Below the pieces are notes generated by a model, which was not told the DNA's origin, searched no databases, and saw only the letters and a program-made list of their open reading frames with translations. This document shows, piece by piece, positions 8,963 to 17,802 of a DNA stretch of 64,000 nucleotides. Both the position numbers and the translations under genes were made by a program. This DNA comes from Nonlabens dokdonensis DSW-6 (GTDB lineage: Bacteria; Bacteroidota; Bacteroidia; Flavobacteriales; Flavobacteriaceae), in NCBI RefSeq assembly GCF_000332115.1, contig NC_020156.1, positions 3,473,501 through 3,537,500 on the forward strand. Direction: 5' to 3'. Position 1 is the stretch's first letter, and the number at the start of each line of letters is the position of its first letter.

Positions 8963-8978
8963 CGCTTTCGCGAAAGCG
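8963..8978. repeat. Intergenic palindrome copy near the riboswitch
   Basis: This is a perfect 16-mer CGCTTTCGCGAAAGCG, 20 bp beyond the 5' end of the riboswitch, in the divergent btuB/btuF spacer. The preceding AATTC is shared with the copy at 24062. Confidence 0.9.
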
Positions 8979-9109
8979 AGATCAACAAAAAACTAAAAAC
9001 CATATTTCAAGCCACAATATTAGTCTATTTAGAAACTTATCGTAATCATTTTACAGATTATTTTATTCAAAATGGAAGGTGAAAATGAATTCTTCCTGAA
9101 GTAATGTTT

Positions 9110-9117
9110 TACTTTTG
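9110..9117 (+). promoter_or_regulatory. -7 promoter box of the BtuF-like gene
   Basis: TACTTTTG matches TAnnTTTG and ends 7 bp before the ATG at 9125, so the transcript would be nearly leaderless. No second riboswitch precedes this gene. Confidence 0.5.
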
Positions 9118-9124
9118 AAGGCTT

Positions 9125-10276
9125 ATGAAAAAGAACTTTTTATATTTATTGATAGTTGCAGGATGTCTACAATCTTGTAAGAAGGTTGAAGATCAATCAA
9201 ATGCACTGGAAAGGCAAGTTGAAGTAAACGATCAAATTGAAATTAAATACGCCAAAGGTTTTCAAATTGAAACCACAGCAACTGGTTATAAAATAAGTAT
9301 TAGAAACCCATGGCCAGAGAGTGCTGAGAGATTCACCTTTGAGTTATTGCATGCGAAAGATGATGATTTTTGGAATAGCAACAATGTTTCTAACGCCATT
9401 CACATTCCTATAAAATCTATCGTCTTAACATCAACCACTCACATTCCACCATTAGTTTTATTAAATGAAGAAAAAAGTTTAAAAGGTTTTCCTTCTACCG
9501 ATTATATAAGCGCTCCAGAGGTGAGAACTTTAATTGAAGATGGAAAAGTGGAAGAGTTGGGCGCCAATGAAACAATGAATGTAGAACGTACTATAATGCT
9601 GGCGCCAGACCTGGTAATGGGTTTTAGTATCGACGCAAGTAATCCTGTTTATCAAAAAATAGAAAAAGTAGGAATACCAGTAATTTATAACGGAGAATGG
9701 GTGGAAAAACATCCGCTAGCAAAAGCAGAATGGATCAAGCTATTTGGCGTTTTGTATGGAAAAGAACAACAAGCTGACTCCATATTTCAATCAATTGAAA
9801 ATGAATATTTGAACACATTAGAGCTTGTTAAAAATGTGAAACGTCCCAAAGTGATAAGCGGTGCGACATGGAAAGAGCAATGGTATTTACCTTATGGAGA
9901 TTCCTGGCAAGGAAAAATTTTAAATGATGCTGGTGCAAATTACATTTACCAAGAAACAACAGGAACAGGTTCTCTTGCCTATAATATTGAAAAAGTTCTC
10001 GTGGACGGAAACGATGCCGCTTTCTGGATTGCACCTGCACAATACACGAGTTATTCAAAAATGATAGAAGATAATAAGTCCTATCAATTATTTGATGCTT
10101 TTAAAAACAAACAAGTTTATACACATGCACTTACAGTGGGCGCAAAAGGTGGCGTCACCTATTATGAAGAAGCGAGTATGCGTCCCGATCTTGTCTTAAA
10201 GGACCTTGTTAAGATCTTGCATCCAGAATTAGAAATGGAACATGAACTGTATTTCTTCAAACCTTTAAAGGAATAA
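9125..10276 (+). CDS. BtuF-like corrinoid/metal-chelate-binding lipoprotein
   Basis: The 383-residue lipoprotein precursor has a lipobox LQSC near residue 18. The rest matches the helical-backbone periplasmic binding proteins (BtuF/FepB class): an N-terminal lobe with PEVRTLIEDGKVEELG and ERTIMLAPDLVMGF, a long linking helix, and a C-terminal lobe ending with SMRPDLVLKDLVKILHPE. It should bind cobalamin or another chelate in the periplasm and pass it to an ABC importer, whose BtuC and BtuD genes are not adjacent. Divergence from the riboswitch-controlled btuB gene favours a corrinoid ligand; a siderophore cannot be excluded by sequence alone. Confidence 0.8.
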   Translation: MKKNFLYLLIVAGCLQSCKKVEDQSNALERQVEVNDQIEIKYAKGFQIETTATGYKISIRNPWPESAERFTFELLHAKDDDFWNSNNVSNAIHIPIKSIVLTSTTHIPPLVLLNEEKSLKGFPSTDYISAPEVRTLIEDGKVEELGANETMNVERTIMLAPDLVMGFSIDASNPVYQKIEKVGIPVIYNGEWVEKHPLAKAEWIKLFGVLYGKEQQADSIFQSIENEYLNTLELVKNVKRPKVISGATWKEQWYLPYGDSWQGKILNDAGANYIYQETTGTGSLAYNIEKVLVDGNDAAFWIAPAQYTSYSKMIEDNKSYQLFDAFKNKQVYTHALTVGAKGGVTYYEEASMRPDLVLKDLVKILHPELEMEHELYFFKPLKE

Positions 10277-10424
10277 ATTCAATTCCAAAAAAGAGAATAG
10301 TTAGAGTAAAATATTTTTGATAAGGTTAAATTAAAAGTCTGAATTAAAAAGCTTTACCTAATTCATGGTTAGAAATACTAGACAGACCTTATTTTTGATA
10401 TTCTATAAAAAACGTTACTAGCCC

Positions 10425-13400
10425 ATGACTTTTAAAATTATAAAGCGCATTGTCCTTTGGGTTTTTGTAGTACCCATTTTTATTTTTATCACAATTATTG
10501 CTGTTGCTTATTTGAAGCAAGACGCAATTGTACAATCTCAAATAAAAGAGCTCAATTCCAACTATGATGGTAAAATTATAGTTGGAGACTCTCATTTAGC
10601 TCCATTTGCAAATTTCCCAGACATTGCCGTTAAAATAGATAGTGTTAAGATTTACGAAAGTAAAGAAGACAAGGCTGCTGTGATTTTAGATGTGGCAGAT
10701 ATTTATATGGGTTTTAATTTTTGGGACATCATAGCCAGTAATTACGATATTCATTCCTTAATAGTCGAAGATGGAGTTTTTGATTTGGTACTGCATGAGG
10801 ATGGAACAACTAATCTAGAAAATGCATTAGCTAGTAGCACAAAAAACACAGAAGAACCTCCTTTAAATATACATCTTCAAAAAATAGAACTTAAAAATTT
10901 AGATATCCACCAGAGAGAAGAAGCTACAAATATGGATATAGAAACATTCATATACTGGGCTAAAGGTGGATTTAAAACAAGTAATGGATCTATCGCTGCT
11001 CACGTAGATAGTGAGTTTGAACTGAATGTGATTCAGGATAGGGACACTACTTACTTTAAGCACAAGCACTTTGAATTTCATACGGACCTGATTTATAATG
11101 AAAAAAGTGGAGTGTTGGACTTTGAACCGTCTGGTATCACAATGGAGCATGGTGATTTTGAGATTCAAGGAAGTATAGATACTAAAAACGATATGAGCGT
11201 AGACATAACTCTTAATGGGACAAAGCCCAATTTTGATATGTTTATAGCTTTTGCTCCTACAGAAATTATTCCTGTTCTAGAGCGATATGAAAATGAAGGT
11301 AATATTTACTTAAACGCAACAATTAAAGGTCCTACCACTAAAGGGCGACAGCCTTTAATAGATGCTAGATTTGGAGCATCAGAAGCTTATTTAGAAAACT
11401 TTACAGTAAACAAACGGATTGACGAGTTAGGGTTTTCAGGTTATTTTACCAATGGCGCATCTAGAAATTTTCAAACTATGGAGATTTCTCTGAATGATTT
11501 TTCAGGGAAACTAGACAGAGGAAATTTTATAGGCAGTATTGTTGTAAAAAACTTTGAAGCACCAGAGATAGATATGCAGCTCAATGCAGATTTTGACATT
11601 CCTTTCTTGGTTGGTTTTTTGAATCTTACTGATGTTAAAAATACAAGTGGAAGTGTTGCAATGGAGCTTAAATTTCATGATATTATCGATTTAGATCATC
11701 CAGAAAGAGTACTTAGTGATTTGAACCAAGCGTATTTTGCAGAGCTAAAAATTGAAAATCTAACTTTTGATTCTAACGAGTTACCTGCACCATTAAAAGA
11801 TCTCGATGCACATTTAATAATGAACGGTACAGAGGCTCAGTTAGATGTATTCCATATAACTCTAGGAGATTCTGACCTTTCATTGAACGGAACAGTATCT
11901 GATCTTCCTGCAATTGTTCACCATTCTGAGAGACCTGTGAAAGTCTCACTAGGTATTACTTCTAATGTAATAGATATTACAGAGCTTACTAGCTATTCAA
12001 AAGCTGATAGTTTAGGAATAGATGAGCGTATTGAAAACCTAAAATTAGATCTTTCATTTAACGCATTAGCAAATTCGTTTACTGAATCTGTCAATTTACC
12101 AAAAGGAGAGTTTTTTATTGAGAACTTCTATGCAGACTTAAAAAATTATCCGCACACGCTTCATGACTTTAAAGCAGACATTTTAATAAACGATACAGAT
12201 TTGAGTATAGTGGATTTTTCAGGTTTTATTGATACTTCTGACTTTCATATCAATGGTAATGTATATGACTATGCCTCGTTGATGCAAGAAGAAATCAACG
12301 GAGATGTAGATTTTGATATTTCTTTGCAATCCGATTTAGTCAAATTTGAAAATTTATTTGCTTATCAAGGTGAGAACTATGTGCCAGAAGATTACCGTCA
12401 TGAAGAAATAAAGAAATTACAATTGCATTTTAATAGCGTTTTACATTATCAGTCAGACGAATTGAACAGCATCAACCTGAACCTAGATAAATTTCAAGGC
12501 AAGATGAAAGTTCACCCATTAAAATTTGAAAACTTCAATGGTACTTTTCAATATGAAGACGATCATCTAATAGTGAACAACTTTAAAGGCAAAATAGGTC
12601 GCACTAATTTTGAAATTGGGCTCAATTATTACCTTGGAGAAGATCAAAGTATTAAGAAAAGAGATAATTCATTTAGCATAAAGTCTCCATTTATTGATTT
12701 TGATGCACTTTCAAATTACAATCTAAAAACAGACGTGCCTTCCAAGGTAAATACATCTCTAACAAGTAAAACGGCCGTGTCTGCACATGAGGAAGCTTTC
12801 AATATTTATGAAATTCCATTTACTGATATGCAATTCAATGTTGATGTAGGACATTTTATTTATCATAGACTTGATTTGAAAAATATGAAAGGTCAGTTGC
12901 GTACAACTCCAGATCATTTCATCTACGTAGATACGTTGAGCATGAATACCGCAGGCGGAGAAATAGCTTTGAACGGATTCTTAAATGGTAGCGATCCTAA
13001 AAATATTTTCTTAGAGCCTAACTTACAACTAACAGACGTAGACTTGGATCAACTATTATTCAAATTTGAAAACTTTGGACAAGATGTTATTCTATCAGAA
13101 AATTTACATGGGAAATTAACTGCTGCTATTACTGGTAAAATACGTGTTTATCCAGATATGACTGCAGATATTGATGAGTCAGAAGTTCACTTAGATGCTC
13201 AAGTTTTAAAAGGACGTTTAGAAAACTACGCGCCAGTATTAATGCTTTCAGATTACTTTGGTGATAAAGATTTAACTAAAGTCCGGTTTGACACGCTTCA
13301 AAATCATATGGATATTACCAATGGAAAATTATCGATTCCTAAAATGACTATTGAGTCTACTTTGGGTCATATGGAGATTTCTGGTTCACAAGATGTTGAT

Positions 13401-13610
13401 GGTGAAATTGACTATTATTTACGCGTTCCTTGGCGAGTAGTTCTCAAAGCTACAAAAAACAGAATATTTGGAGCAAAAGAAAATGATCCTGATGTAGAAG
13501 ATGAAATAATTAAAGTGAATACTAAAAAAAGAACCAGATACCTTAATTTGAATATCACTGGAACCCTTGAAGAATATGATATCAAATTGAAAAAAGATAA
13601 AACGAAATAA
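10425..13610 (+). CDS. AsmA-family inner-membrane-anchored protein
   Basis: The 1061-residue protein has one N-terminal membrane segment (about residues 10-30) and a very long periplasmic part rich in beta-strands, with AsmA-type repeats such as LNGTVSDLPAIV, NGNVYDYASL and GEIALNGFL and a C-terminal AsmA-like region (TNGKLSIPKMTIESTLGHMEISG). The family forms lipid-transport grooves bridging inner and outer membranes (TamB/YhdP relatives) and is commonly about this size in Bacteroidota. The terminal 40 residues are basic, which is unusual for a periplasmic end and may face the outer membrane. It stands alone, with 148 bp before it and 120 bp after it. Confidence 0.75.
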   Translation: MTFKIIKRIVLWVFVVPIFIFITIIAVAYLKQDAIVQSQIKELNSNYDGKIIVGDSHLAPFANFPDIAVKIDSVKIYESKEDKAAVILDVADIYMGFNFWDIIASNYDIHSLIVEDGVFDLVLHEDGTTNLENALASSTKNTEEPPLNIHLQKIELKNLDIHQREEATNMDIETFIYWAKGGFKTSNGSIAAHVDSEFELNVIQDRDTTYFKHKHFEFHTDLIYNEKSGVLDFEPSGITMEHGDFEIQGSIDTKNDMSVDITLNGTKPNFDMFIAFAPTEIIPVLERYENEGNIYLNATIKGPTTKGRQPLIDARFGASEAYLENFTVNKRIDELGFSGYFTNGASRNFQTMEISLNDFSGKLDRGNFIGSIVVKNFEAPEIDMQLNADFDIPFLVGFLNLTDVKNTSGSVAMELKFHDIIDLDHPERVLSDLNQAYFAELKIENLTFDSNELPAPLKDLDAHLIMNGTEAQLDVFHITLGDSDLSLNGTVSDLPAIVHHSERPVKVSLGITSNVIDITELTSYSKADSLGIDERIENLKLDLSFNALANSFTESVNLPKGEFFIENFYADLKNYPHTLHDFKADILINDTDLSIVDFSGFIDTSDFHINGNVYDYASLMQEEINGDVDFDISLQSDLVKFENLFAYQGENYVPEDYRHEEIKKLQLHFNSVLHYQSDELNSINLNLDKFQGKMKVHPLKFENFNGTFQYEDDHLIVNNFKGKIGRTNFEIGLNYYLGEDQSIKKRDNSFSIKSPFIDFDALSNYNLKTDVPSKVNTSLTSKTAVSAHEEAFNIYEIPFTDMQFNVDVGHFIYHRLDLKNMKGQLRTTPDHFIYVDTLSMNTAGGEIALNGFLNGSDPKNIFLEPNLQLTDVDLDQLLFKFENFGQDVILSENLHGKLTAAITGKIRVYPDMTADIDESEVHLDAQVLKGRLENYAPVLMLSDYFGDKDLTKVRFDTLQNHMDITNGKLSIPKMTIESTLGHMEISGSQDVDGEIDYYLRVPWRVVLKATKNRIFGAKENDPDVEDEIIKVNTKKRTRYLNLNITGTLEEYDIKLKKDKTK

Positions 13611-13730
13611 AATCATCATTCCTAAAGAAGTCAATCGCTACTTTGTAACGAGCTGTATGCACAAATGCAAAAAATCTCATGTCCATCCTTTTGCCTGAAA
13701 CACTAGAAGAACTATTTTTTATAAAATAAA

Positions 13731-14459
13731 ATGAATTCGCTTCAAAAAACATATCAAAATCTATCTGATGACGAGCTTCTTAAAGTTCTAGCAGAATCTC
13801 ATAAATTCAACAAAGAAGCTATTCTTGTTGCAAAAGAAGAGTTTCATAAAAGAGCTCTTGACCCAAATCAGATTGAACTTGCTAAAGAGAAAATAAGTCT
13901 TAGATCAAGTAAAGTAAGTTTGTTTTCTAAAAAGAAAGAAACACAAAATATAGATAGTGATTTTGAAAAGTGGAATTCAGAGCATACTCTTGAAAAGAAA
14001 CCACAGCTTCAAAGTCAGATCATAGTTATAGGTGTGTTTTCTATTCTTATTTCTATTTCTAACTGGTTCAACAACTGGTATCTATTGCTTAATGAATGGG
14101 CATTTGATTTAAATCATATCTTTTTAATAGAACCGCTGGTAAACATGTTTTTACTTCCTATCGCCGCTTTATTATTCTTACAAAAATATACTAGCGGCTG
14201 GGTCATATTAACATTCATTTATCTCAGAGCCTTGCTTCATGGAGTATTTTACATTGCATTTATGTATGAAGGAGATTACAGTATATATGCTCTTATTAGC
14301 GTTGGCTACTGTTTAGTTTACGGACTTGTGATTTGGTTTCTATTGGACCATAAAATGAAGACGACTTTCTCAGTAAATCAGACCACTTCATGTTTTACCG
14401 CGATATTTTCATTAATTTTCAGTTTTATAACGCTTCTTTTGATAGCTACTCAACATTAA
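13731..14459 (+). CDS. Membrane protein of unknown function
   Basis: The 242-residue protein has an N-terminal cytoplasmic helical part (about 1-80; LSDDELLKVLAESHKFNKEA is typical of short regulatory helices seen before Bacteroidota membrane domains) followed by four or five membrane segments from about residue 98 to the C-terminus. I recognise no enzyme motif. The next gene begins 4 bp after its stop and encodes another membrane protein, so they form a small operon with the lipoprotein gene that follows. Confidence 0.5.
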   Translation: MNSLQKTYQNLSDDELLKVLAESHKFNKEAILVAKEEFHKRALDPNQIELAKEKISLRSSKVSLFSKKKETQNIDSDFEKWNSEHTLEKKPQLQSQIIVIGVFSILISISNWFNNWYLLLNEWAFDLNHIFLIEPLVNMFLLPIAALLFLQKYTSGWVILTFIYLRALLHGVFYIAFMYEGDYSIYALISVGYCLVYGLVIWFLLDHKMKTTFSVNQTTSCFTAIFSLIFSFITLLLIATQH

Positions 14460-14463
14460 TAGA

Positions 14464-14829
14464 ATGACTTATTTAGTAAACATTTCAATAGGTGCGATAG
14501 CATTGCTCCATTTGTACATCATGTATTTTGAAATGTTTGCTTGGGAAACTAAAGGTCGTAAAGTATTCCGTAATTTTCCTAAAGAATTTTTTAGTCAGAC
14601 TACCGTTATGGCAGCAAATCAAGGATTGTATAACGGTTTTCTCGCCGTAGGATTGATCTGGACCTATTTTATAGAAAACGAAGAGTGGAAATTCAATGTA
14701 TCTCTATTTTTTCTAGGTTGTGTAGCAATTGCAGGTATCTATGGAGCTTTTACGGCAAGCAAGAAAATCCTATTTGTACAAACACTTCCTGCGGTGATTG
14801 CTATGATACTTTTACTACTTACTAGATGA
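14464..14829 (+). CDS. DUF1304 membrane protein
   Basis: This 121-residue protein has four membrane segments and the DUF1304 signatures: YIMYFEMFAWETKGRKVF in the first loop and AANQGLYNGFLAVGL in the second helix. The function of this family is not established. It overlaps the following lipoprotein gene by four bases (ATGA at 14826-14829), a clear sign of translational coupling. Confidence 0.8.
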   Translation: MTYLVNISIGAIALLHLYIMYFEMFAWETKGRKVFRNFPKEFFSQTTVMAANQGLYNGFLAVGLIWTYFIENEEWKFNVSLFFLGCVAIAGIYGAFTASKKILFVQTLPAVIAMILLLLTR

Positions 14830-15518
14830 AAAACAACTATTTTCTTATAATGCTAGTATTGCTCTTATTATCTAGCTGTCAAAAGCAAATAACCAAGAGT
14901 GATGTGTTGGATACAGAACAATCAAAATATTCAATTAGAACGATTGATACTTTGATCAATTCAAAAGACTATCTAATATTAGGACATGAAAATGCAAAAA
15001 TTAAAATTATAAATATTCAAGAGCGTGAAAATTTTCCAGATTTTAGAATCGTCGATCAGAAAAATAGTATCCTCATCATTGCAAAAAATTTAAATAATTC
15101 AAAACTTGAAATTTTTGAAAAATGGAATCCAAAATATAATTTTAATTATTATAAATCTTCCGTTTTTAAAGGAAAGTTAGCTGAGCCTGATTTCAATTCA
15201 AATCCTGCAGCTAAAAGATTTATTACAAGAATAAACGAGGAGTGTAAAAAGGGAATAAATTTTGCCGGAAAATATACACTAGTAATATGGGGATGTGGTA
15301 CATCTTGTCAAAATGGAGTCATTGTAAATAGAATAAATGGTGAAATTTACGATGGTTATTCTTCTACTTTAGGGTCAAAGTTTAAAAAGGATAGTAAATT
15401 GATATTGTTCAATTCAAAACTTATTAATGAAGAAACGAAACTTATAAAATTCCATAATATGGTAGATTTAAGAATAGAAACCTGGAACGGATCTAAATTT
15501 GTAAAGGAAAGTAATTAA
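14826..15518 (+). CDS. Lipoprotein with WGCGTSCQ motif
   Basis: The 230-residue precursor has a lipobox LSSC near residue 18. The C-terminal half contains FAGKYTLVIWGCGTSCQNG, a short cysteine motif found in secreted Bacteroidota proteins of unknown function; the two cysteines are likely to form a disulfide. No catalytic residues can be assigned. It is the last gene of a three-gene run beginning at 13731. Confidence 0.55.
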   Translation: MKNNYFLIMLVLLLLSSCQKQITKSDVLDTEQSKYSIRTIDTLINSKDYLILGHENAKIKIINIQERENFPDFRIVDQKNSILIIAKNLNNSKLEIFEKWNPKYNFNYYKSSVFKGKLAEPDFNSNPAAKRFITRINEECKKGINFAGKYTLVIWGCGTSCQNGVIVNRINGEIYDGYSSTLGSKFKKDSKLILFNSKLINEETKLIKFHNMVDLRIETWNGSKFVKESN

Positions 15519-15634
15519 ATTTCTTATCGCTCATTTGTAAAACATGTTTCCTTTACTCAATAATACTTAAAAAAAAGTCAATATTTCAATAATTAAGATA
15601 GATCTAAAAGCAAACAAATAATTGTTACAACAAA

Positions 15635-15663
15635 AAAACGTCTCACAAATAGTGAGACGTTTT
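15635..15663 (-). terminator. Terminator of rpmE2
   Basis: A perfect 12-bp stem (AAAACGTCTCAC with GTGAGACGTTTT) encloses a 5-base loop and is followed on the minus strand by a T run. It lies 25 bp past the rpmE2 stop and would also terminate the converging lipoprotein operon. Confidence 0.88.
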
Positions 15664-15687
15664 AATTTCAGTTCAATGAAATAATAA

Positions 15688-15939
15688 TTACTTCTTGAAT
15701 TTTTTGTATTTGTTCTTAAACTTGTCAATACGTCCTGCAGTATCGATAAGTTTGCTTTCTCCAGTATAAAATGGATGAGAAGTACGAGAGATTTCCATTT
15801 TAATTAACGGATACTCAGTTCCTTCGTGCTCAATAGTTTCATTTGAATTAGCAGTAGACTTCGTAATGAAAATATCATCATTAGACATATCTTTAAATGC
15901 TACTAATCTATAATTTTCTGGGTGTATTCCTTTTTGCAT
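15688..15939 (-). CDS. rpmE2: 50S ribosomal protein L31 type B
   Basis: The 83-residue protein is a complete type B L31: [17 protein letters not shown], the central [11 protein letters not shown] and the basic C-terminus [10 protein letters not shown]. The zinc-binding cysteines of type A L31 are absent, so it is the zinc-independent paralogue. It is monocistronic between its own promoter and a strong terminator. Confidence 0.95.
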   Translation of the reverse strand: MQKGIHPENYRLVAFKDMSNDDIFITKSTANSNETIEHEGTEYPLIKMEISRTSHPFYTGESKLIDTAGRIDKFKNKYKKFKK

Positions 15940-15966
15940 GACTTAAATCTTATTCTTTTGCGGCTG

Positions 15967-15996
15967 CAAATTTAACAATTTTACTTTAAATAACAA
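15967..15996 (-). promoter_or_regulatory. rpmE2 promoter
   Basis: On the minus strand a TTG (15996-15994) is followed after exactly 19 bp by TAAATTTG (15974-15967), the Bacteroidota -33/-7 arrangement. The transcribed start continues GCAGCCG, as in the rpmH promoter. Confidence 0.75.
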
Positions 15997-16087
15997 CCTT
16001 TTAATTCTAATTTAATTTTAAGCAAATCTAAACTATAAAAGCACATCTCCTAGCTTTATATTTGTGCTTTCTTAAAAGAAGTTATTT

Positions 16088-16612
16088 GTGGAACAATCTA
16101 TTAAAAGAAATTCATTCATTATAGGTCTCATTGGAGCAGCTATCACATTTAGTATATACATCTATATGTGGCAGGCTCAAGATTATCTGAACTCCTTAGT
16201 AAATACTTCCATTTACATTTATCCTATAATACTAGGTGTCATCGCTCAAGTATGGGCACGATTTGTAATGAAAGGGAATGTATCCTTTAAACAAGTTATA
16301 CTTGCTTATTTTATATGTATAGTGATGGTTTTTTTAACTGAGTCAATTACCTATTACACATTACTCAACTATGTAGATGTTAACGCAAAAGAGATTTTAT
16401 TGAACGCATGGAGAGGTATTTCAGAACAAGGAACAAGCGACCTAGCACAAACTAAAGTGTTTAAAGAACCTACATTTAGCTTTTCAGAATTTGCTTTAGG
16501 ATTTGCAACTAAAAGTCTTATGTTCACCGTTCCTGGACTGATAACTGGCCTTGTTATAAGTAAAATTCCGCAAGTAAATCAAGTAAACACTACGCATAAA
16601 GTACAAGACTAA
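16088..16612 (+). CDS. DUF4199 membrane protein
   Basis: The 174-residue protein starts at GTG 16088, shortly after a TATATTTG -7 box at 16057-16064. It has four membrane segments (about 10-30, 38-58, 68-92, 140-160) with the DUF4199 layout, including the loop before the last helix (FSEFALGFATKSL). DUF4199 proteins are commonly encoded directly before a dolichyl-phosphate-type glycosyltransferase in Flavobacteriia, as here, so it may support that enzyme in the membrane. The function is not established. Confidence 0.75.
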   Translation: MEQSIKRNSFIIGLIGAAITFSIYIYMWQAQDYLNSLVNTSIYIYPIILGVIAQVWARFVMKGNVSFKQVILAYFICIVMVFLTESITYYTLLNYVDVNAKEILLNAWRGISEQGTSDLAQTKVFKEPTFSFSEFALGFATKSLMFTVPGLITGLVISKIPQVNQVNTTHKVQD

Positions 16613-16658
16613 TAAGAAGCGACTTATCTTTACTTTTGAAAAAACAAATCACACAAGT

Positions 16659-17636
16659 TTGAATCATATCGACCTATCCATTATCATTCCTCTTCTTAAT
16701 GAGGCAGATTCTCTTCCTGAACTTCAGGAATGGATTGATCGTGTTATGAAATCTAGGAGTTTATCCTACGAAGTAATTTATATCGACGACGGTAGCACAG
16801 ATTCTAGTTGGGAGATTATAAGTTCGCTTTCGCGAAAGCGAGATACAACAAACTCACCTAACCCTATTAAAGGCATTAAGTTTCAAGCCAACTATGGTAA
16901 ATCACAAGCGCTTCATGCAGGTTTTAATCAAGCCGATGGAAACGTAGTGATCACTATGGATGCAGATTTACAAGATTCTCCAGACGAGATTCCAGAACTT
17001 TATGCAATGATTGCAGAGCAGAATTATGATCTGGTAAGCGGCTGGAAGAAAAAACGTTATGATAGTGTCATTTCAAAAAATTTACCCAGTAAGCTATTTA
17101 ATTGGGCGGCTAGAAAGACAAGTGGTGTGCAATTAAATGATTTTAATTGTGGATTAAAAGCATATAACAGTCAGGTAATCAAAAATATAGATGTCCACGG
17201 TGAAATGCACCGCTATATTCCTGTATTGGCTAAAAACGCTGGCTTCACAAAAATCACACAAAAAGAAGTCATCCATCAAGCACGTAAATATGGTACGACT
17301 AAATTTGGCTATGAGCGTTTCATAAACGGATTTCTAGACCTAATTACTATTGCTTTCATTTCAAAATATGGTAAGCGTCCTATGCATCTTTTTGGATCTT
17401 TAGGTGTGATCATGTTTCTTATAGGTTTTACAACTGCTGGATATGTAGGTGGTTCAAAACTATATAGAATGTACAACGACATTCCGTATCGTCTTGTAAC
17501 TGACAATCCATGGTTCTACATCGCATTAACGACCATGATATTAGGTACACTTTTCTTTATCGCTGGTTTCTTAGGGGAGTTGATACTGAGAAACGGTAAT
17601 CAGAAAGATCGATATAATATCTCTGAGAGAATTTAG
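16659..17636 (+). CDS. Family 2 glycosyltransferase, DPM/undecaprenyl-phosphate type
   Basis: The 325-residue enzyme starts at TTG 16659, 20 bp after a TACTTTTG box. The GT-A domain holds IIPLLNEADSLPEL, YIDDGSTDSSW, ITMDADLQDSPDEIP (DxD-like metal site) and the NCGLKAY segment; two membrane helices fill the C-terminal 90 residues. This matches transferases that load a sugar onto a polyprenyl phosphate at the inner membrane. Residues LSRKRD after DDGSTDSSWEIISS come from an in-frame palindrome lying in the variable loop after the first helix, so the enzyme core is not disturbed. Confidence 0.85.
   Translation: MNHIDLSIIIPLLNEADSLPELQEWIDRVMKSRSLSYEVIYIDDGSTDSSWEIISSLSRKRDTTNSPNPIKGIKFQANYGKSQALHAGFNQADGNVVITMDADLQDSPDEIPELYAMIAEQNYDLVSGWKKKRYDSVISKNLPSKLFNWAARKTSGVQLNDFNCGLKAYNSQVIKNIDVHGEMHRYIPVLAKNAGFTKITQKEVIHQARKYGTTKFGYERFINGFLDLITIAFISKYGKRPMHLFGSLGVIMFLIGFTTAGYVGGSKLYRMYNDIPYRLVTDNPWFYIALTTMILGTLFFIAGFLGELILRNGNQKDRYNISERI
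16824..16841. repeat. Palindrome copy inside the glycosyltransferase gene, 18 bp perfect
   Basis: TCGCTTTCGCGAAAGCGA is an 18-bp perfect palindrome read as SLSRKR, in the LSRK frame. Confidence 0.9.
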
Positions 17637-17646
17637 TAGGTTTAAG

Positions 17647-17760
17647 TTTGCAGTCGCAGTTTGCAGTCGCAGTTTTAAGCAAAGCTAAAAACTTCTTTAT
17701 GATATACTTTTCAAAAGAAAATACTGTGACTGAGACTGAATACTGATCACTGAGACTGCC
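17647..17760. repeat. Facing hexamer-type repeats in the spacer before the phosphohexomutase
   Basis: A 13-bp unit (TTTGCAGTCGCAG) is repeated twice at 17647-17672. At 17729-17760 a phased run of ACTGAG/ACTGAA/ACTGAG/ACTGCC follows. The two blocks are largely reverse complements (GCAGTCGCAGT against ACTGAGACTGC, one mismatch), so the transcript could fold into a long-looped stem. Confidence 0.65.
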
Positions 17761-17802
17761 TACTTATTCCTATATTTGTGTAAGAACTTTTATAGAACAG
17801 AC

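Noticed and set aside
17776..17802. Upstream TTG start of the phosphohexomutase
   Set aside because: It overlaps the TATATTTG promoter box, so it would not be transcribed.
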